Below are positions 45,815 to 58,226 of a stretch of DNA of 64,000 bases, piece by piece. The stretch is taken from NCBI RefSeq assembly GCF_029962835.1, contig NC_080583.1:69239158-69303157 (forward strand), read 5' to 3'. Origin of the DNA: Magnolia sinica. Taxonomy: Eukaryota; Streptophyta; Magnoliopsida; Magnoliales; Magnoliaceae. The notes below the pieces were generated by a model. That model searched no databases, was not told the origin of the DNA, and saw only the letters and a list, made by a program, of their open reading frames with translations. The translations under genes and the position numbers were made by a program. How positions within the stretch are numbered: position 1 is the first letter of the stretch; each line of letters starts with the position of its first letter.

Positions 45815-47801
45815 TATTGTTATTGTTTCATGTGTTGCGGCTTCATTCATATTCTCCTCTTCCTCCTCATCAAGATCATAACGTCCTAGACTCGGATGCA
45901 ACCAATCTTGTATACAAATTAATGCTTCCACTGTATCTAGTGCAAGGAAACTTCTAGTCTTGCTCACGACCCTACTCCTTGTGCTAAAAGAAGATTCCGA
46001 TGCCACGGTTGAAATAGGAACTGACAAAATATCTCGTGCCATCGTCGATAGTGTAAGGTATTTTCCTTCACTAACTCTCAATTTCCACCACTCCAAAATA
46101 TCAAACTTTAAATCCTGTCGTAGCATAACTGACTCTTTAAGATACATGTCTAACTCTGATTCTTTCGTATCTGTGTTTGTATTTTCTTTTGCTAAGAAAG
46201 ACATGTAATGATCATCGAAGCTTGAAGCAACATGTGATCTAACTTCAGAAGCACTTGGTGTGGACACTGTGGTTGTGTACGCCTTATACAATGCTTCGAT
46301 TGTGTCACGAACCCTCGAGGTTTCAGATATTGCATTTTCATCCTCATGAAGATGTACGTAATATAACTCATCTTGCACTGAGGATCAAGAACAATAGCAA
46401 AGGACATTATCAAATGACAATCATCCCAGTACTTATCGAACTTCATTTACAACTACTTGTCATGATTTGGAGAAAAAATGGACCGTCATCAGCAGCTTTC
46501 TTCAGGGCATCCTTGATCTTCCACACATCAAGAAGAAACATATTTGCTGTAGGAAACTTATTGCCAGAAAATATTTTCGTACAGTCATAAAAAAACCTTT
46601 AAAATTTTGTAAACTTCTTTCGCTTTGCTCCAATCATCTTCAGTAGGCAACCAAGCATATGTTCTATCATGCGCTGCATATTCTAGAAATGCATGTTCCA
46701 ATTCCAAGGCTGAATCTAACATCTCAAAAGTCAAATTCCAACGTATGCATACATTTAACTTCAGCGTTTTTGGAGACTTCAAATTCAAACATTGGACGAT
46801 GTCATTCCATATACTTAATCTTGACGGTGAGCCTCTTATATACTTCATACTCTCCCTCACATTCTCTATAGTTTGGTCAATTAATTTCAACCCTTCTTGT
46901 ACAATTAAGTTGAGAATGTGTGCATAACGCCGAGCATGAAATATTTTTCTCTCAAAAAATAAATTGTTGATTGCCTTAAACTAGTTACGTAAGAATGATA
47001 TTACACTGTCATTTGTCGAAGCATTATCTAAAGTTAATGAACTAACTTTTTTTTAATGCCTCAATCTCGTAGACAGTTGTAAATGTAATCTGAAATAATC
47101 AAACTGGAATAGGGAGGTGGAAGGTGGCGAAAGTTCAATATTCTCTTGCAAAGTTTTCAATTTTCATCAACATAGTGTGCAATCAATAAAATGTAACCGT
47201 TTCTTTGATTTTACGCCGTCCACATATCAAATGTCAAACTTACCCTTGAAACCGAATCTAAAACTACTTTCAGCTTCATTTTCTCACTGGCATACATCTT
47301 CATGCACTTCCTCTTCACAGTAATACGGGAGACCTTCTCAAACTGAGGATTAAGGAATTTACTGTATCCCATAAATATTTCACACTCTACCATCTTAAAT
47401 GGCTACTCATCAATGATAATAATCTTTACAAACCACTCCTTCAGCTTCCCTTTTTCAAACTTATGAGTGGTAAGTGTACCTTCAGAAGCAGATCCTTCAG
47501 ACTTTATAAATGATAACAATTGTTGGCCTGAAGGTGGAAGTATAGGTCTCCTTGCACAACTTTGTATATGTCTATTTAAATGAGACGTCAACCCCTCGAC
47601 ACTTTTGGTGTATAGACTTTTGCAGTGCAGACATCTGATCTTGGTGACATTGTTAATTACTACTTCTTCAAAATCATCCCAAATAGCTGACCTTTTTTTT
47701 CCTTTATTTGTAGTTGAAGACCCCTCTCCCTCAACAACAAATGGTGATGTGGCTGAGGCACCGGCACCAGGGGTAATTAGGACTTCATCCTCACTAGCCA
47801 T
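45815..47801 (-). pseudogene. hAT transposase, decayed
   Basis: The N-terminus MASEDEVLITPGAGASATSP is followed by a BED zinc finger (IRCLHCKSLYTKSVEGLTSH, then LNRHIQSC). Next comes the first catalytic Asp region VSLTFDMWT (about 47215), the RW block LNVCIRWNLTFEMLDSALEL (about 46750) and the C-terminal hAT dimerisation domain (46378-45812). The last contains YLTLSTMARDILSVPISTVA, SESSFSTRSRVVSKTRSFL and the catalytic Glu in VEALICIQDW. The acidic tail EEEEENMNEAATHETITI is present. Stops or frameshifts near 47400, 47210, 46585 and 46400 disrupt it. It resembles plant RICESLEEPER-like hAT proteins. Confidence 0.9.
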
Positions 47802-47869
47802 CTCTAGAGATATGAAACAATTTCATTTATCCTTAAACCTTAGTAAAGAATTTCCTAAGTGGATAAATC

Positions 47870-48665
47870 AGTTAGCTAATCAATGTTGGATAGATAGTAA
47901 TGCTTTCATTATTCAATTTAAATGCCATGTCAAAATTTTGGCAGCATCTCCCCTTATCTCTCTAGAATATATTAATCTTGGATTTGGTTCACATGTCAAC
48001 TATCCACACAAAGAGTGGATATTTGATGAGGAAGTAAGTGCAAGAAATATATCCAGAAAGAATTAGGAGAGATGAACCGAAACAAACATGTGCATTTAAA
48101 TTAAAATAAATGAAAACATTAATATCTATCCAACATTGAACTATCCAAAAAGGGATAATTTGAAATTTTCTATGCATCCATGAACACACTCAATCTATGT
48201 TTGGCAACATAGAAATCCTTAAATGGGCAACTAATTATCCTATACTACAACATCAACATAAAAAATAATTAAATCAGTTACCCATTTAATATTGAATAGA
48301 TAGTAATGCTTCCATTATTCAATTTAAATGACATGCCAAAATTTAGGCAGCATTTCCCCTTATCTCTCTAGAATATATTAATCTTGTATTTGATTCACAC
48401 GTCAACTATCAACACAAAATATGGATATTTGATGAGAAAGTAAATGCAAGAAATATATCCAGAGAGAATTAGGAGAGACGAACCGAAATAAGCATGTGCA
48501 TTTAAATTAGAATAAATGAAAACATTACTATCTATCTAACATTGAACTATCCAAAAATGGACAATTTAAGAATTTTTATGCATCCATGAACACACTCAAT
48601 CTATGTCTGACAACATAGAAATCCTCAAATGGGCAACTGATTATCCTATACTACAACAACATGAA
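47870..48665. repeat. Tandem duplication of about 400 bp upstream of the hAT transposase
   Basis: Two similar copies begin with taaatcagtta (47874 and 48270) and end with 'ggcaact(a/g)attatcctatactacaac' (about 48250 and 48655). They differ by scattered substitutions and small indels. The repeat lies where the transposase promoter and 5' leader would be. Confidence 0.85.
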
Positions 48666-48910
48666 CAAAAAATATATATATATCTAATAAGCAATTGGTA
48701 TAAGCATAGATTAAGACTAACTAACAAAAACAGAAAATATTATGTCTCTTTTAGAGTCAACAGGCAGATATGGTAGTTCCATGCTAGGACCCTTGGGCCG
48801 ACGTGAAATTAGACTCCAAAGGAGCTACTACTCAAAGTGCACAGCTAGAGGTGTTACCTCTACTCCCAAACGGGCTGTTGTTCTTATTCTAAAGAAATCA
48901 ATTCTATAAT

Positions 48911-50217
48911 TGGCAAACGATTGTCCCTGAAATTTTATAGGTTGATACTTCCATGGGTGGACCACACCTTCATAAAATTTCATAATTTTTGGATAACTAG
49001 AAGTATTTTAATTAATTTAAAGAAAACAGTCAGTCCAGAAAATCTGTCTGACCAGGACATCCCAACGTGGTGAGCCGTTCTAGCCCTTGCCATGGTGTGC
49101 ACAGGGGTCTGTTGTCTCCAAAAATTGGTAGGTGGGTCCTACCATGGGTGGACCACCTCTTTATAAATTTTCATAATTTTTGGATACTCAGAAGTATTTT
49201 TAATTAAATTCGGAATTACAATCTGTCCAGGGTGAAATGTTGCTGGAATTATAACTGTCCCTATGTTTGGGACCACATGGAGTGGGCCTGGACCCACCCA
49301 AACCCTTAGAAAATTGGGGAAAAAGGTGGTCGTACATCTAGACAACAAGTGGGGTCCACTGAGGTGGCACACTTCTTCCAGAAAGTCAGGTGAATATAGT
49401 GTTTTTTTCCATACTATATTTCTGAACTGTCTAGAAATTTCTGGATAGTTAGCCATCTTTGGCTTAATCCATGGGCCTCAAACATAAGAGGTAGGGTGTG
49501 GGCCCCATACCATATCAAAGTGGGGTCCACACTACAAAACCTCAAAAGAAGTTTGGGATAAAAAGGCCTGCAAATAGGTCTAAACAGTAGCTCAAAACAC
49601 ATGCTCCAACTGGGCCTGAAATCTGGACAGTAACATAGGTTGTTGATATTTCAGCCCGTGCAAATAAATCAAAGGGGTCCATAGCCCTAATTCCTCATGT
49701 GGGGTCCACCCTGATAGGTTCACAAAATTTCAGACCCATCAAAGTTCTCAAACCTCCATGAAAATTCATTTTATAGGCCATCCAAACCATGCATGCATGA
49801 TTGGGCCTGGATGTCCAATCAAGGTGGACTTGGACGTCTCATCATGCTAGGGGCCTAGGATGTTGCTGACTTATTTTGGTGGGCCACACATCATCAGAGA
49901 ATGTACAGAAGAAGATAAGGGAAAGGAGGGAGAGAATGAGCAAGATTGGCCATAGGTGGGAGGTCCCGCCACTAATGGACCACCCACACACAAATCTACA
50001 CCATCACTATATCATACACTTACATGCAAGCCAAGATACATCAAAATAAGTTGCTAGATGGTAGGGATCCCTTCCCTACATGCATGCAAAGGCCTAGATG
50101 GCCCATGAGATATAAGAAATAAGAGGAGATCATCATTGTGGGTCCATAGAAAATGGCCCTCCATGGAATGGATTGTGAAGGATCTAGGCCCTTGGTCTTC
50201 ATCATAGGAACCATATA
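48911..50217 (-). repeat. Chromovirus subfamily A LTR fragment
   Basis: The stretch 48911-49945 is colinear with 33350-34385, including 'tctgtctgaccaggac', 'aaagtggggtccacac' and 'ggtgggccacacatcatca'. It then continues past the point where that copy is broken, to 50217. It ends at an orphan CACTA terminus. No coding content. Confidence 0.75.
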
Positions 50218-51230
50218 CACTACATGAAAAATGAAAAAAAAGGACGGATTTTGAGACGGTCTAGGATCGTCTCTAAAATTCCTTAGTTTAAAGACGGTTT
50301 AGAGACGACCGTAAGTCATCTCTATAATTTTAGACGGCTCTTGACTGTCCCTAATATTGTCTTAAAATGTTGAACGTTCACAAATCATTTACGACGGTCG
50401 AAGACCATCTTATATGCGGTCATTTGAGACGGTTATTGGCCGTCCGCATTGGAGACAGTCATTGGCCGTCTTTTACTTGTAATTTGAGACTGTCAAAGAC
50501 TATCTCTATTAGAGACGATCCTTAGCCATCTTATAGCTTTGTCAAAGACCGTCTTCATTAGAGACTGTTAAGAACTGTCTCCATTAGAGACTGTCAAGGA
50601 CCCATCTCTATTAGAGACTGTCAAAGACTGTCTCTATTAGAGACGGTCCTTAGCCGTCATATAGCCTTGTCAAAGACCGTCTTTATTAGAGACTGTCAAA
50701 GACCATCTCTATTAGAGACTATTAAAGACCGTCTCTTTAAATTTTCTTTTTCAAAATATCATTTTTCTTAAACATTTTCAAAAATTTAGAAGCTCAAAAA
50801 AATTATGAATTTTGAAAAAAAATTAGTTCAGAAGCTTAGAAAAATAATTAACAATGTTTAAGAAAAATTTAAATTTCGAAAAAACAAAAAAAGAAGATTT
50901 CGATTAAAAAAAATGATATTTGAAAAAGAAAATTTAAAAAATTAAACAAAATTGTGAAAATTTTGACAAATTGAAAAAAATATATATTTTAAAAAAAAGA
51001 AAACTAGATTTTTAATTTTGACAAGATAAATTGAAAAGTTATACAACAAAAGTGAGATTAAAAAAATGATATTTTGAAAAAGAAATTTAAGAAATTAAAC
51101 AAAATTGTGAAAAAATTGACAAATTGTAAAAAAATATATATATTTTAAAAAAGAAAACTAGATTTTGTATTTTGATAAGAAAAATTGAAAAGTTAGATAA
51201 TAAAAGTGAGATTTTGATGATGTGTTGTAT
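50218..51230 (+). mobile_element. Orphan CACTA end with agacggtc subterminal repeats
   Basis: It starts CACTACATGAAAAA and carries about 15 copies of (g)agacggtc...gaccgtct inverted-repeat words to 50735. AT-rich DNA follows with a 153-bp tandem duplication (about 50890-51220). The unit differs from that of the 2208-8691 element, so it is another family. No matching 3' terminus was found. Confidence 0.7.
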
Positions 51231-51693
51231 ATCCTTTCCGCCCCTATGTTTCTCCAACCCATTTTTGGGCTGGGTATAAAAAATTGTGTAGATTTAAATC
51301 TTAAGTGGACCACACCACTGGAAAGAATGATAATATAGTACCTCACCATTAAAAATTATAAAGAGCCCATCGTAAGGTTTTAGTAATGTTTATTTGCAAT
51401 CCAACTTGTTGATAATGTAAAGAAGATCTAGATGAAGGTAAACTACAAAGATCAAATTGATAAAAAACTTTTGTGACCTTCAAACGATTTTTAATAGTTA
51501 TTCATCATTGTTTTGATTGGTATGGCCTACCTGAGATTATTGAGTTCTTATGATTTGAAATCACATCCTAAAATATGATGGAAAAATATATGGACGGTGC
51601 CGATATACATAAAATATATCAAGGTGGGCCCTACACAGTTAGAGTAACACCCATGAAGGAGTTACCTAAATAGTGAAATGGTACTATAAGGTC
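51231..51693. other. Non-coding dispersed-repeat DNA
   Basis: No gene. It contains the 'gtggaccacaccactggaaa...aaaaattataaagagccc' repeat style found again at 53080-54060 and 35650-35920. Confidence 0.5.
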
Positions 51694-52136
51694 ACCTCAT
51701 GGGAACTTCCCATGAGGTTAATCTGTGTGTGCCCCACCATGATGTGTGTAGAACATCAACACCATGCATTTGATGTGTCCCCGGCCTTTAAGTCAAAAAA
51801 TCAGTCGTATACGAAACTCAGGTGGGCTATAGCATCAAAAACTATGTGAAGACATCCCTAAAACATATAAAAGCATTTGGTAGGGCCCACATGAGTTTTG
51901 GATGTGTATGAAACTTGGTCTGACTCCTCATCCAAGTGGGACACACATAATGAATGGGTTGGATCCACATTTAGGTGGGCCCAATAAATGATTATGAATG
52001 TTTTAATGGGAGGATAACCCTCTCAACTATAGTATGTGGTGTGGCCCACCCAAGTCATGGATTGACTTTATTTTTAAGGTCGTGGCCCACCATGGAGTGG
52101 TGCATTTGACTGACGGGGCAGATCTAAAGTTCAAGT
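51694..52136. repeat. Dispersed repeat R, copy 1
   Basis: It opens with a near-perfect palindrome (51694-51718; arms ACCTCATGGGAA and TTCCCATGAGGT) and continues with 'catgatgtgtgtagaacatcaacacc' and 'gtgaagacatccctaaaacatataaaagca'. Copies 2 and 3 lie at 52579-52925 and 54392-54870. Possibly a non-autonomous DNA element; no protein. Confidence 0.7.
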
Positions 52137-52310
52137 CACTACAAGAAACTGCGTTTTTAGCGACGAAATTTTTACCGACGAAAAAAATTTATATTTTAAA
52201 TATTTTTGAAATATTTTATAATAAAAATGATATTTAGTTAAAAGAGTTAAAAAAAAATATACATTTTGAAAAAAAATGTTAAATTTATTTGTGAAAAATA
52301 AAATTACTAA
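52137..52310 (+). mobile_element. Second orphan CACTA end
   Basis: It begins CACTACAAGAAACTGCG followed by tttagcgacgaaatttttaccgacgaaaaa and AT-rich DNA. The tandem gcgacgaaa/ccgacgaaa words are subterminal repeats of a third CACTA family. No other end was found; the right boundary is approximate. Confidence 0.6.
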
Positions 52311-52578
52311 ATATTAGGCACATCCACTAATTGAACCTTTAATCGTTTTTGGACAATCTAATCAGTTCAAATTGAAGAGTAAATAACTTCAGATGTTTAA
52401 ATCAAATTTCACTGAAATTGTTGATCAATCTTGTATGCCCAATATCTTTCTCATATGTAGCCTGATTGAGGCGAGTAACTAGTCAAATTAAGAGTATTGA
52501 TCAATAAAATAGAGTGAATGGACCGGACATGTAAAATGGGCCAAATATTCTGGTTAAAATTGTGACCCAACTTACTTA

Positions 52579-52925
52579 CCTCATGAGAACCTAAGAATTG
52601 TTGTTGGTAAGTTTTATGGGCCCCATCATGATGTGTGTCGAACATCAACACCGTGGATTTGATGTGTCCCCTTTAGGTTATGAGATATCTCAAAAATCAT
52701 CGGTAAATGAAACTCAAGTGGGTCATACCATTTAAAACTATGTGAAGACATCCTAAAAAATATAAAAGCACTTGGTGGGGCCCACATGAGTTTTGGATGC
52801 AGTTGAAACTTGGTCTAACCCCTCATCCAAGTGGGACACACATAATGAGTGGGTTGGATATGTGAATCACATTTAGGCAGGTCCAATATATGATTATGAA
52901 TATTTTAAGGAAACCCCTCTCCACT
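52579..52925. repeat. Dispersed repeat R, copy 2 (partial)
   Basis: Same order of blocks as copy 1 ('catgatgtgtgtcgaacatcaacaccg', 'gtgaagacatcctaaaaaatataaaagcac', 'catccaagtgggacacacataatg'), with a degraded opening palindrome. Confidence 0.7.
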
Positions 52926-54391
52926 ACATTTAGGTGAGTTACTCAGTACCCTTAGCATACTGAGTAAACTCTATGGGGTCACTGTTATTTATTTAATTTA
53001 TCCACTCTGTTCATCCATGTTAACAAATAACTTGAGGTCTAAAGAACAAAAAGAAAGCATATCCAAAGCTCAAGTGGACCACACCATTGGAAATAGTGTG
53101 ATTGAACCTCTACCATTGAAAATTTCTTGGAGGCCATAAAAGTTTTGGGTCGAGCAAATATTTGTGTTTTCTCTTCATTCACATCTTTTTGATATTATGA
53201 ATAGGTTGGATGGCAAATAAACATTATTGTGGGCCCAAGGAAGGTATCAACTTAGAAATCATTATTCCACACTGTTTGGTGTGGCATGGTCCACTTGAGC
53301 TTTGGATTTACCGAAAATTTAGTATCAACCCGACCGTGCATCCATTTTTCAAGATAATTTTAGAGAATTATCCAAAAAATGAATCATATCCAAAGATTAA
53401 ATGGACCACACAACAGATAAGGGGAACGGATTGACTACTCCCCCTAACACCATCCAATGGCTAGTGGTTGGTGCTCTGTGAGCCCTACCATGATGTATGT
53501 GTTTAATCCATGTCATCTATCTATTTTTAAAGATCATCTTACGGTATGAGACCAAAAATGAGATATATCCAAATCTTAAGTGGACCGCATTCCAGGAAAC
53601 AGTGTTGAATGAGCGTCAACCATTAAAAAACATTTTGGGGCCATATAAGTTTTGGATCAAGCTGATTTTTATTTTTCCCCTTCATCTGGCCATGTATGAC
53701 CTAATCAACATATTGGATGTCAAATAAATAGTACAATGGGCCTTAAGAGGATTTTAATGATGGATATCCAATCACTATTGTTTTCATGTGGTGTGGTGCA
53801 CCTAAGATATCGATTTATATACTTCTCATTTTTGGGATCAAGTCATAAAATGATCTTTATATACCTCTCAATTTTGGGCCCCACCATGATGTATGTTTTG
53901 TATCCACACCTTCCATCCATTTAGAGAGATCATTTTAGGGCAATGTCTAAAGAACGAGTTAAATCCAAAGCTCCAGTGGACCCCAGCACAGAAAGCAATG
54001 AGACAGTAATGCCCACCATTAAAAACTTCTAAAGGCCACAAAAGTTTTTGATCAAGTTGATATTTGTGTATTCCCTTATTTCATGTTTAAAAAAAAAAAA
54101 AAAAAAAACTTTTGAACCAGTTGGATTTCAAATAAACATTCCGATGGACCTTAGGATAGTTTCAACGGTGGGAATCACCCTCCCCATTGTTTTCTGTGGT
54201 GGGGTCCACTATAGATTTTTATCTGTCTCATTCTTTAGCTAATGACTTAAAATGATATCTCAGAATGGATGGACAGTGTGGATATAACAAATACATAATA
54301 GGTTTTTATATTTTTTTAAATATTATATATATATATATATATATATTATTATATAGTAATAATATATATATGGAAAAAGGTTCTATACGTC
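52926..54391. other. Non-coding dispersed-repeat DNA
   Basis: Several overlapping decayed copies of one repeat, recognised by 'catccatttttcaagat(a/c)attttag', 'gtggaccacac', 'gatatttgtgttttcccttcat' and 'catgatgtatgt', occupy about 53030-53450, 53470-53960 and 53880-54290. A poly-A run lies at 54089-54107 and an AT-rich block at 54300-54370. No gene. Confidence 0.55.
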
Positions 54392-54870
54392 GAGCTCATG
54401 GGAACTCCCCATGAGGTCGAGTTATGTGGGCCACACCATGACGTGTGTCAAACATCAACACCGTGCATTTGATGGGTCCCCTTTAAATTATGGGATATCC
54501 CAAAAATCAGCCGTATACGGAACTCCAGTGGGCCATACCATCTAAAATCATGTGAAGACATGCCTAAAACATATAAAAGCACTTGGTGGGGCCCCACCTG
54601 AAATTTGGATGCGTCTGAAACTTAGTATGACCCTGCATCCAAGTGGCACACACATAATGGATGGTCTGGATTTGTGAACCACATCTTTGTGGGCCTAAAA
54701 AATAATTATGAATGTTTTAATGGAGGGTAACCCCTATCAACTTTTGTATGTGGTGTGGCCCACAAAAGTCACGTATTGATTTGATTTTTAATCCCTGGGC
54801 CCACCATGGAATGGTGCATCTAACTAATGGGGTAGATGTTTGACACGCATCATGGTGGGGCCCATAGAGC
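54392..54870. repeat. Dispersed repeat R, copy 3
   Basis: It opens gagctcatgggaactccccatgaggtc (positions 54392-54418, an imperfect form of the copy 1 palindrome) and is colinear with copy 1 to the block 'gcccaccatggaatggtgcatctaactaatggggtaga'. Confidence 0.75.
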
Positions 54871-55239
54871 CATACCAGATCCAAAGCTCAAGTACCGTTT
54901 TTAGGTGAGAGTGAAAGAATGTGAGTTTTGTATTTGATTTAAAATAATGGTGACTCATTCATAACAATACTGGCAAAGATTTAGAGTTATCTAGACCATC
55001 CAAATAATCGGTCTAGTTGTAAATGGTAAATATTTATAATTTTATTATATAATATAATTTAACCATCTAGAAAATGGTCCCATGCATGTACGACTGTTAA
55101 TATAGCTTGTGTTATAAATAATGGAAAACTCACAGAATTCGGATTTCAAGTTTTTATCATATCCAAAAGAGGATATCCGCGAGTGCCATTTCCATCTTCC
55201 AAATTCATCTTCGAGCGCCGTTTCCGTCGAGCGCCATTG

Positions 55240-55330
55240 CCTCTTCTCCCTCTTTCATCGAGCATCATCTTCCATCGAGCGTCATCATCCATCTAGCGTC
55301 ATCTTCCATCGAAGCGTCATCTTCCAAATT
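55240..55330 (+). repeat. 17-bp minisatellite
   Basis: Units gagcatcatcttccatc, gagcgtcatcatccatc, tagcgtcatcttccatc and a final variant lie in tandem from about 55259, preceded by more diverged gagcgcc-type units. Confidence 0.7.
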
Positions 55331-55700
55331 CATCTCTCTCTCCCTCTCTCTCTCTCTCTCTCCCCTTCTCATTTGCATTTTCTAGTGAATCAGAGAGAAA
55401 TCCTATAAGTTTTGGTTCTGTTACTTGGCCCTAATCGCCTCCTCTCTCTCTCTCTATATATAAATTTCTATTTCTCAAACCTCAAGCTTTCATTTGAGAA
55501 ATCCAACAAATTCAGAGAAAAAGAGGAGACGGGTCTTCTTCCAGGAGATTTTTAGGGTTTCTCTTTGCAATCTCTCTCTGATTGATCCTGCAAAGGCGAA
55601 CACGAATTTCAGGTCCATTCTCATCATTTCCTCTGAATCTGTTGAAAATTTTCCTATTTCCTTATCTCTGATTGATGAATTTCTGACGAATTGATGAACA
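55331..55700 (+). promoter_or_regulatory. Promoter / 5' leader-like segment
   Basis: CT runs (55335-55362, 55441-55455) precede a TATA box (tatatataaattt, 55453-55465). A transcript-leader-like stretch with 'tttttagggtttctctttgcaatctctctctg' follows. The composition resembles a plant core promoter with a pyrimidine-rich leader and perhaps a leader intron after 'atttcag|gtcc' (55610). Frames here (95 and 66 residues) are Ser/Leu-rich and not recognised. It may be a duplicated gene start; the gene cannot be named. Confidence 0.4.
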
Positions 55701-56817
55701 ATCCATAATCAATATACATTGTCTATAGTCCATAAGATAGATGTCTACAATACCATTGTTCTTTTCCTAACGTGTTTGTGAAAATGCCATTGCTCATGAT
55801 GTGTTTGTGAAAATGCTCATGAAGTTTCTATTGGTTTCAAATGCTCTAGTCTATTTATTTGTGTATACATGTATTTCAAATATAATGTTGGTGTGATAGT
55901 GAATCTTAAGGGAGAAATAGAAGGTTTGGAAATTACAAGACCAATTCGGAAGTGACATGTAGATTTGTAGCGAAGAATTTTGTGTGCAACAAACACCATT
56001 GTTTAAGAGATGATGTCTGATGTTTGGATTTGTTTTTTACTTTGTTGAATTTGAAATTTTATTTGTCTGGGAAGAAACTAAGCAGGTGTTTTGTCAGTAG
56101 AAGCAGAGTTTGTTATAAATGATTTGAACCATTCATGTTCATGATGCTACTGTATAGAAGATATGGTCTTATAATCCTGACCTTTGAATCTTTGATTTGA
56201 CTATGAGCTATTAAATATTCTTGTTTATATGAAATCACCCATTCAACAATGCTTCTTATGATGGCCAAGGTACCATGGAGTCTGGAACACGAACGGTTTG
56301 GCTAGGACCATGAGAAAAATAATTCATGATTATCAATATTTCTACTTTTTATAGAATTTCTAAAAATTGCGAAACAATGCACATGTGGATGTGAAAGAGC
56401 CCTTTCTGTCCAATACAGCACATATAGGAGCCCCATTTCTCAATTGTTGGAAATTCTACTAAGTGCAGAGATTCCAAAATCACAAACTATTTTTCTCCAT
56501 TTCTCAAGGTTACGAGCTAAATGCACCATAAAACCAGATCATTGGAAACACATTTAGATATGCATACAACTACTTCAAAATAGGTGTGGAAGAAATGGCA
56601 AAGTTTCTGCAATGATCATAGGGCAGTTATGTTGGATAGTTGCTAAGTGAAAATTGGAATGGGAGCAAGGAAAATGTCCAAGTTGTAATTAGTATAATAT
56701 GTACCAAGGAACTATTTCATTTGTTCCTTTTTTTTCTTTTTCCTTTTTTTTTTTCATTTTATGTTTGTCCATCTTTGTACTATGAGTTAAAGTAGAAGAA
56801 GTTATTTTATTGTGTAG
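55701..56817. other. AT-rich intron-like or intergenic DNA
   Basis: No coding segment is recognised. The base composition and a pyrimidine-rich run (56725-56760) before the AG at 56816-56817 suit an intron. Confidence 0.4.
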
Positions 56818-56927
56818 GCTTGAGAGGAGGTCCGCAATGTTTCGTTGGGGAGTTTACATGGGTGCATGATCAAAGCTTTCTACCAGGTGCAAGCCACAAT
56901 CTAGCTTCTATTGCACATAAAATTCAG
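56818..56927 (+). pseudogene. Putative isolated exon, unidentified
   Basis: A 110-bp open segment lies between an AG acceptor (56816-56817) and a GTAAG donor (56928-56932), and encodes LRGGPQCFVGEFTWVHDQSF then LPGASHNLASIAHKIQ. The strong splice sites and non-repetitive, balanced codons make it look like a true exon. I do not recognise the protein and found no adjacent exon that obviously continues it. The nearest candidate is 57918-58015, which reads DNIFRHQSCDSDSLSAKPMD to a stop after an AG. Confidence 0.45.
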
Positions 56928-57917
56928 GTAAGTCTAACTCACCTTGTCTAATAGGTACGTAGCCCATTGATGAAGTAAGTTATTACTATTATTTTTTATA
57001 TATCTATCTAGATTTGGGGGCATAATTTAGACAGTTCAATCTAAGTTACATGTGTGCCACGGTGGCATTTTTAATGCCTATGCATCAACCATTCCACTCA
57101 AGCAGAGTATCAAATTTTTTTTGTATACAAATAATAGCCTTAGTGCACTTGTGCAACGGTATTTAAAGCATGAATGGACCCTCATGGTTGCCAACAACAT
57201 TCTAGAAGTTTTCTAGACAAATATCTTCATGGTGATCAACAACATAATGGCCTTAGTGCACTTGTGAATGCATGCTTACGTGAGTATAGCTCACCTCCTG
57301 TTAAAGAGGCATTTGTAGGATGACCTATCTAGGAATGCTTTCTATTCTTTAGGTTGTCATGGTAATGATTATCAGTTGTGCTGTTGGCATATTTTATTAG
57401 TTTTGTATTTTATATCTCATCCAACTTGATTAAATGATGACAATCATTTTTGTCCATGGTTCTTGGTTTGCAGGACTCCACTTAATGGAGTCATGAGTTC
57501 ATACTCAGATATGTAACAGGTTTCTAATAGGGACATGCAAACTTGTATGAAAATGAAGTCATCTTAGGCATTTGGTTTTTTTCTTGAAGTAAAAGTATTG
57601 CATTTGGTATGTGTTTCTGCTTCTTTGATTGGTTACAAGTGCCTTTAGTAGTCCTCTCTATATTTGAGTTTCCAATTTAATTAATTTGATGATCATGATG
57701 TTAAGTAGTTATGTTAACTTCGCAAGACTAATGCACATCATATTGTTTGTTTTTCACTACTTCGTTCTTTTGATGATGTGTAATCCTCATAATAACTCTG
57801 TTCTTTACTTGAAAAGAAATAGAAATATAGTGGTATCTAGTTCCTTGCAAGAATATAATGGATGCTGATTTTGTTTCTTACTCCCACTGGAGTTGGATGT
57901 GTATTGTAATATGCAGG

Positions 57918-58015
57918 ACAATATCTTCAGACATCAGTCCTGTGATTCAGACAGTTTATCTGCCAAGCCCATGGATGACTTGTTTCCTAAAAGTTTTTCC
58001 AACTACATGATTTAG
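57918..58015 (+). pseudogene. Possible terminal exon, unidentified
   Basis: It follows a branch/acceptor-like 'attgtaatatgcag' and stays open for 32 codons (DNIFRHQSCDSDSLSAKPMD, then DLFPKSFSNYMI) to a TAG. It may belong with the exon at 56818-56927. No family is recognised. Confidence 0.3.
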
Positions 58016-58226
58016 GGACAGTTTGGATAGAAATTTCAGAAAAAAAATGTGAAAATAAATCTACTTGTATCTTCAGACAGTTTATCCATAGATCTGCTTA
58101 TATTGTAGCTACTTTTCATGGTTGACTAAAATAAATGATGAATGCTTGTGTATAACATGTTTCAATGAAATTCATATTAGCAAACTTTTCATTGCATCAG
58201 CGAATCTATTGGGGAATATCATATCA

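Larger units (their letters stand above)
44425..48880 (-). mobile_element. hAT transposon, one end intact
   Basis: It starts TAGGGGTGTACACGAG (44425), a typical plant hAT terminus. The 8 bp before it (atggtgac) would be the target duplication. A minus-strand hAT transposase (47801-45815) and a second BED-type frame (45591-44945) lie inside. The opposite terminus (cgtgtacacccct) was not found before LTR sequence resumes at about 48911, so the far end is deleted; the right boundary is approximate. Confidence 0.8.

Noticed and set aside
45960..46927. Plus-strand ORFs of 82-111 residues
   Set aside because: Antisense shadows of the hAT transposase, whose motifs are on minus.
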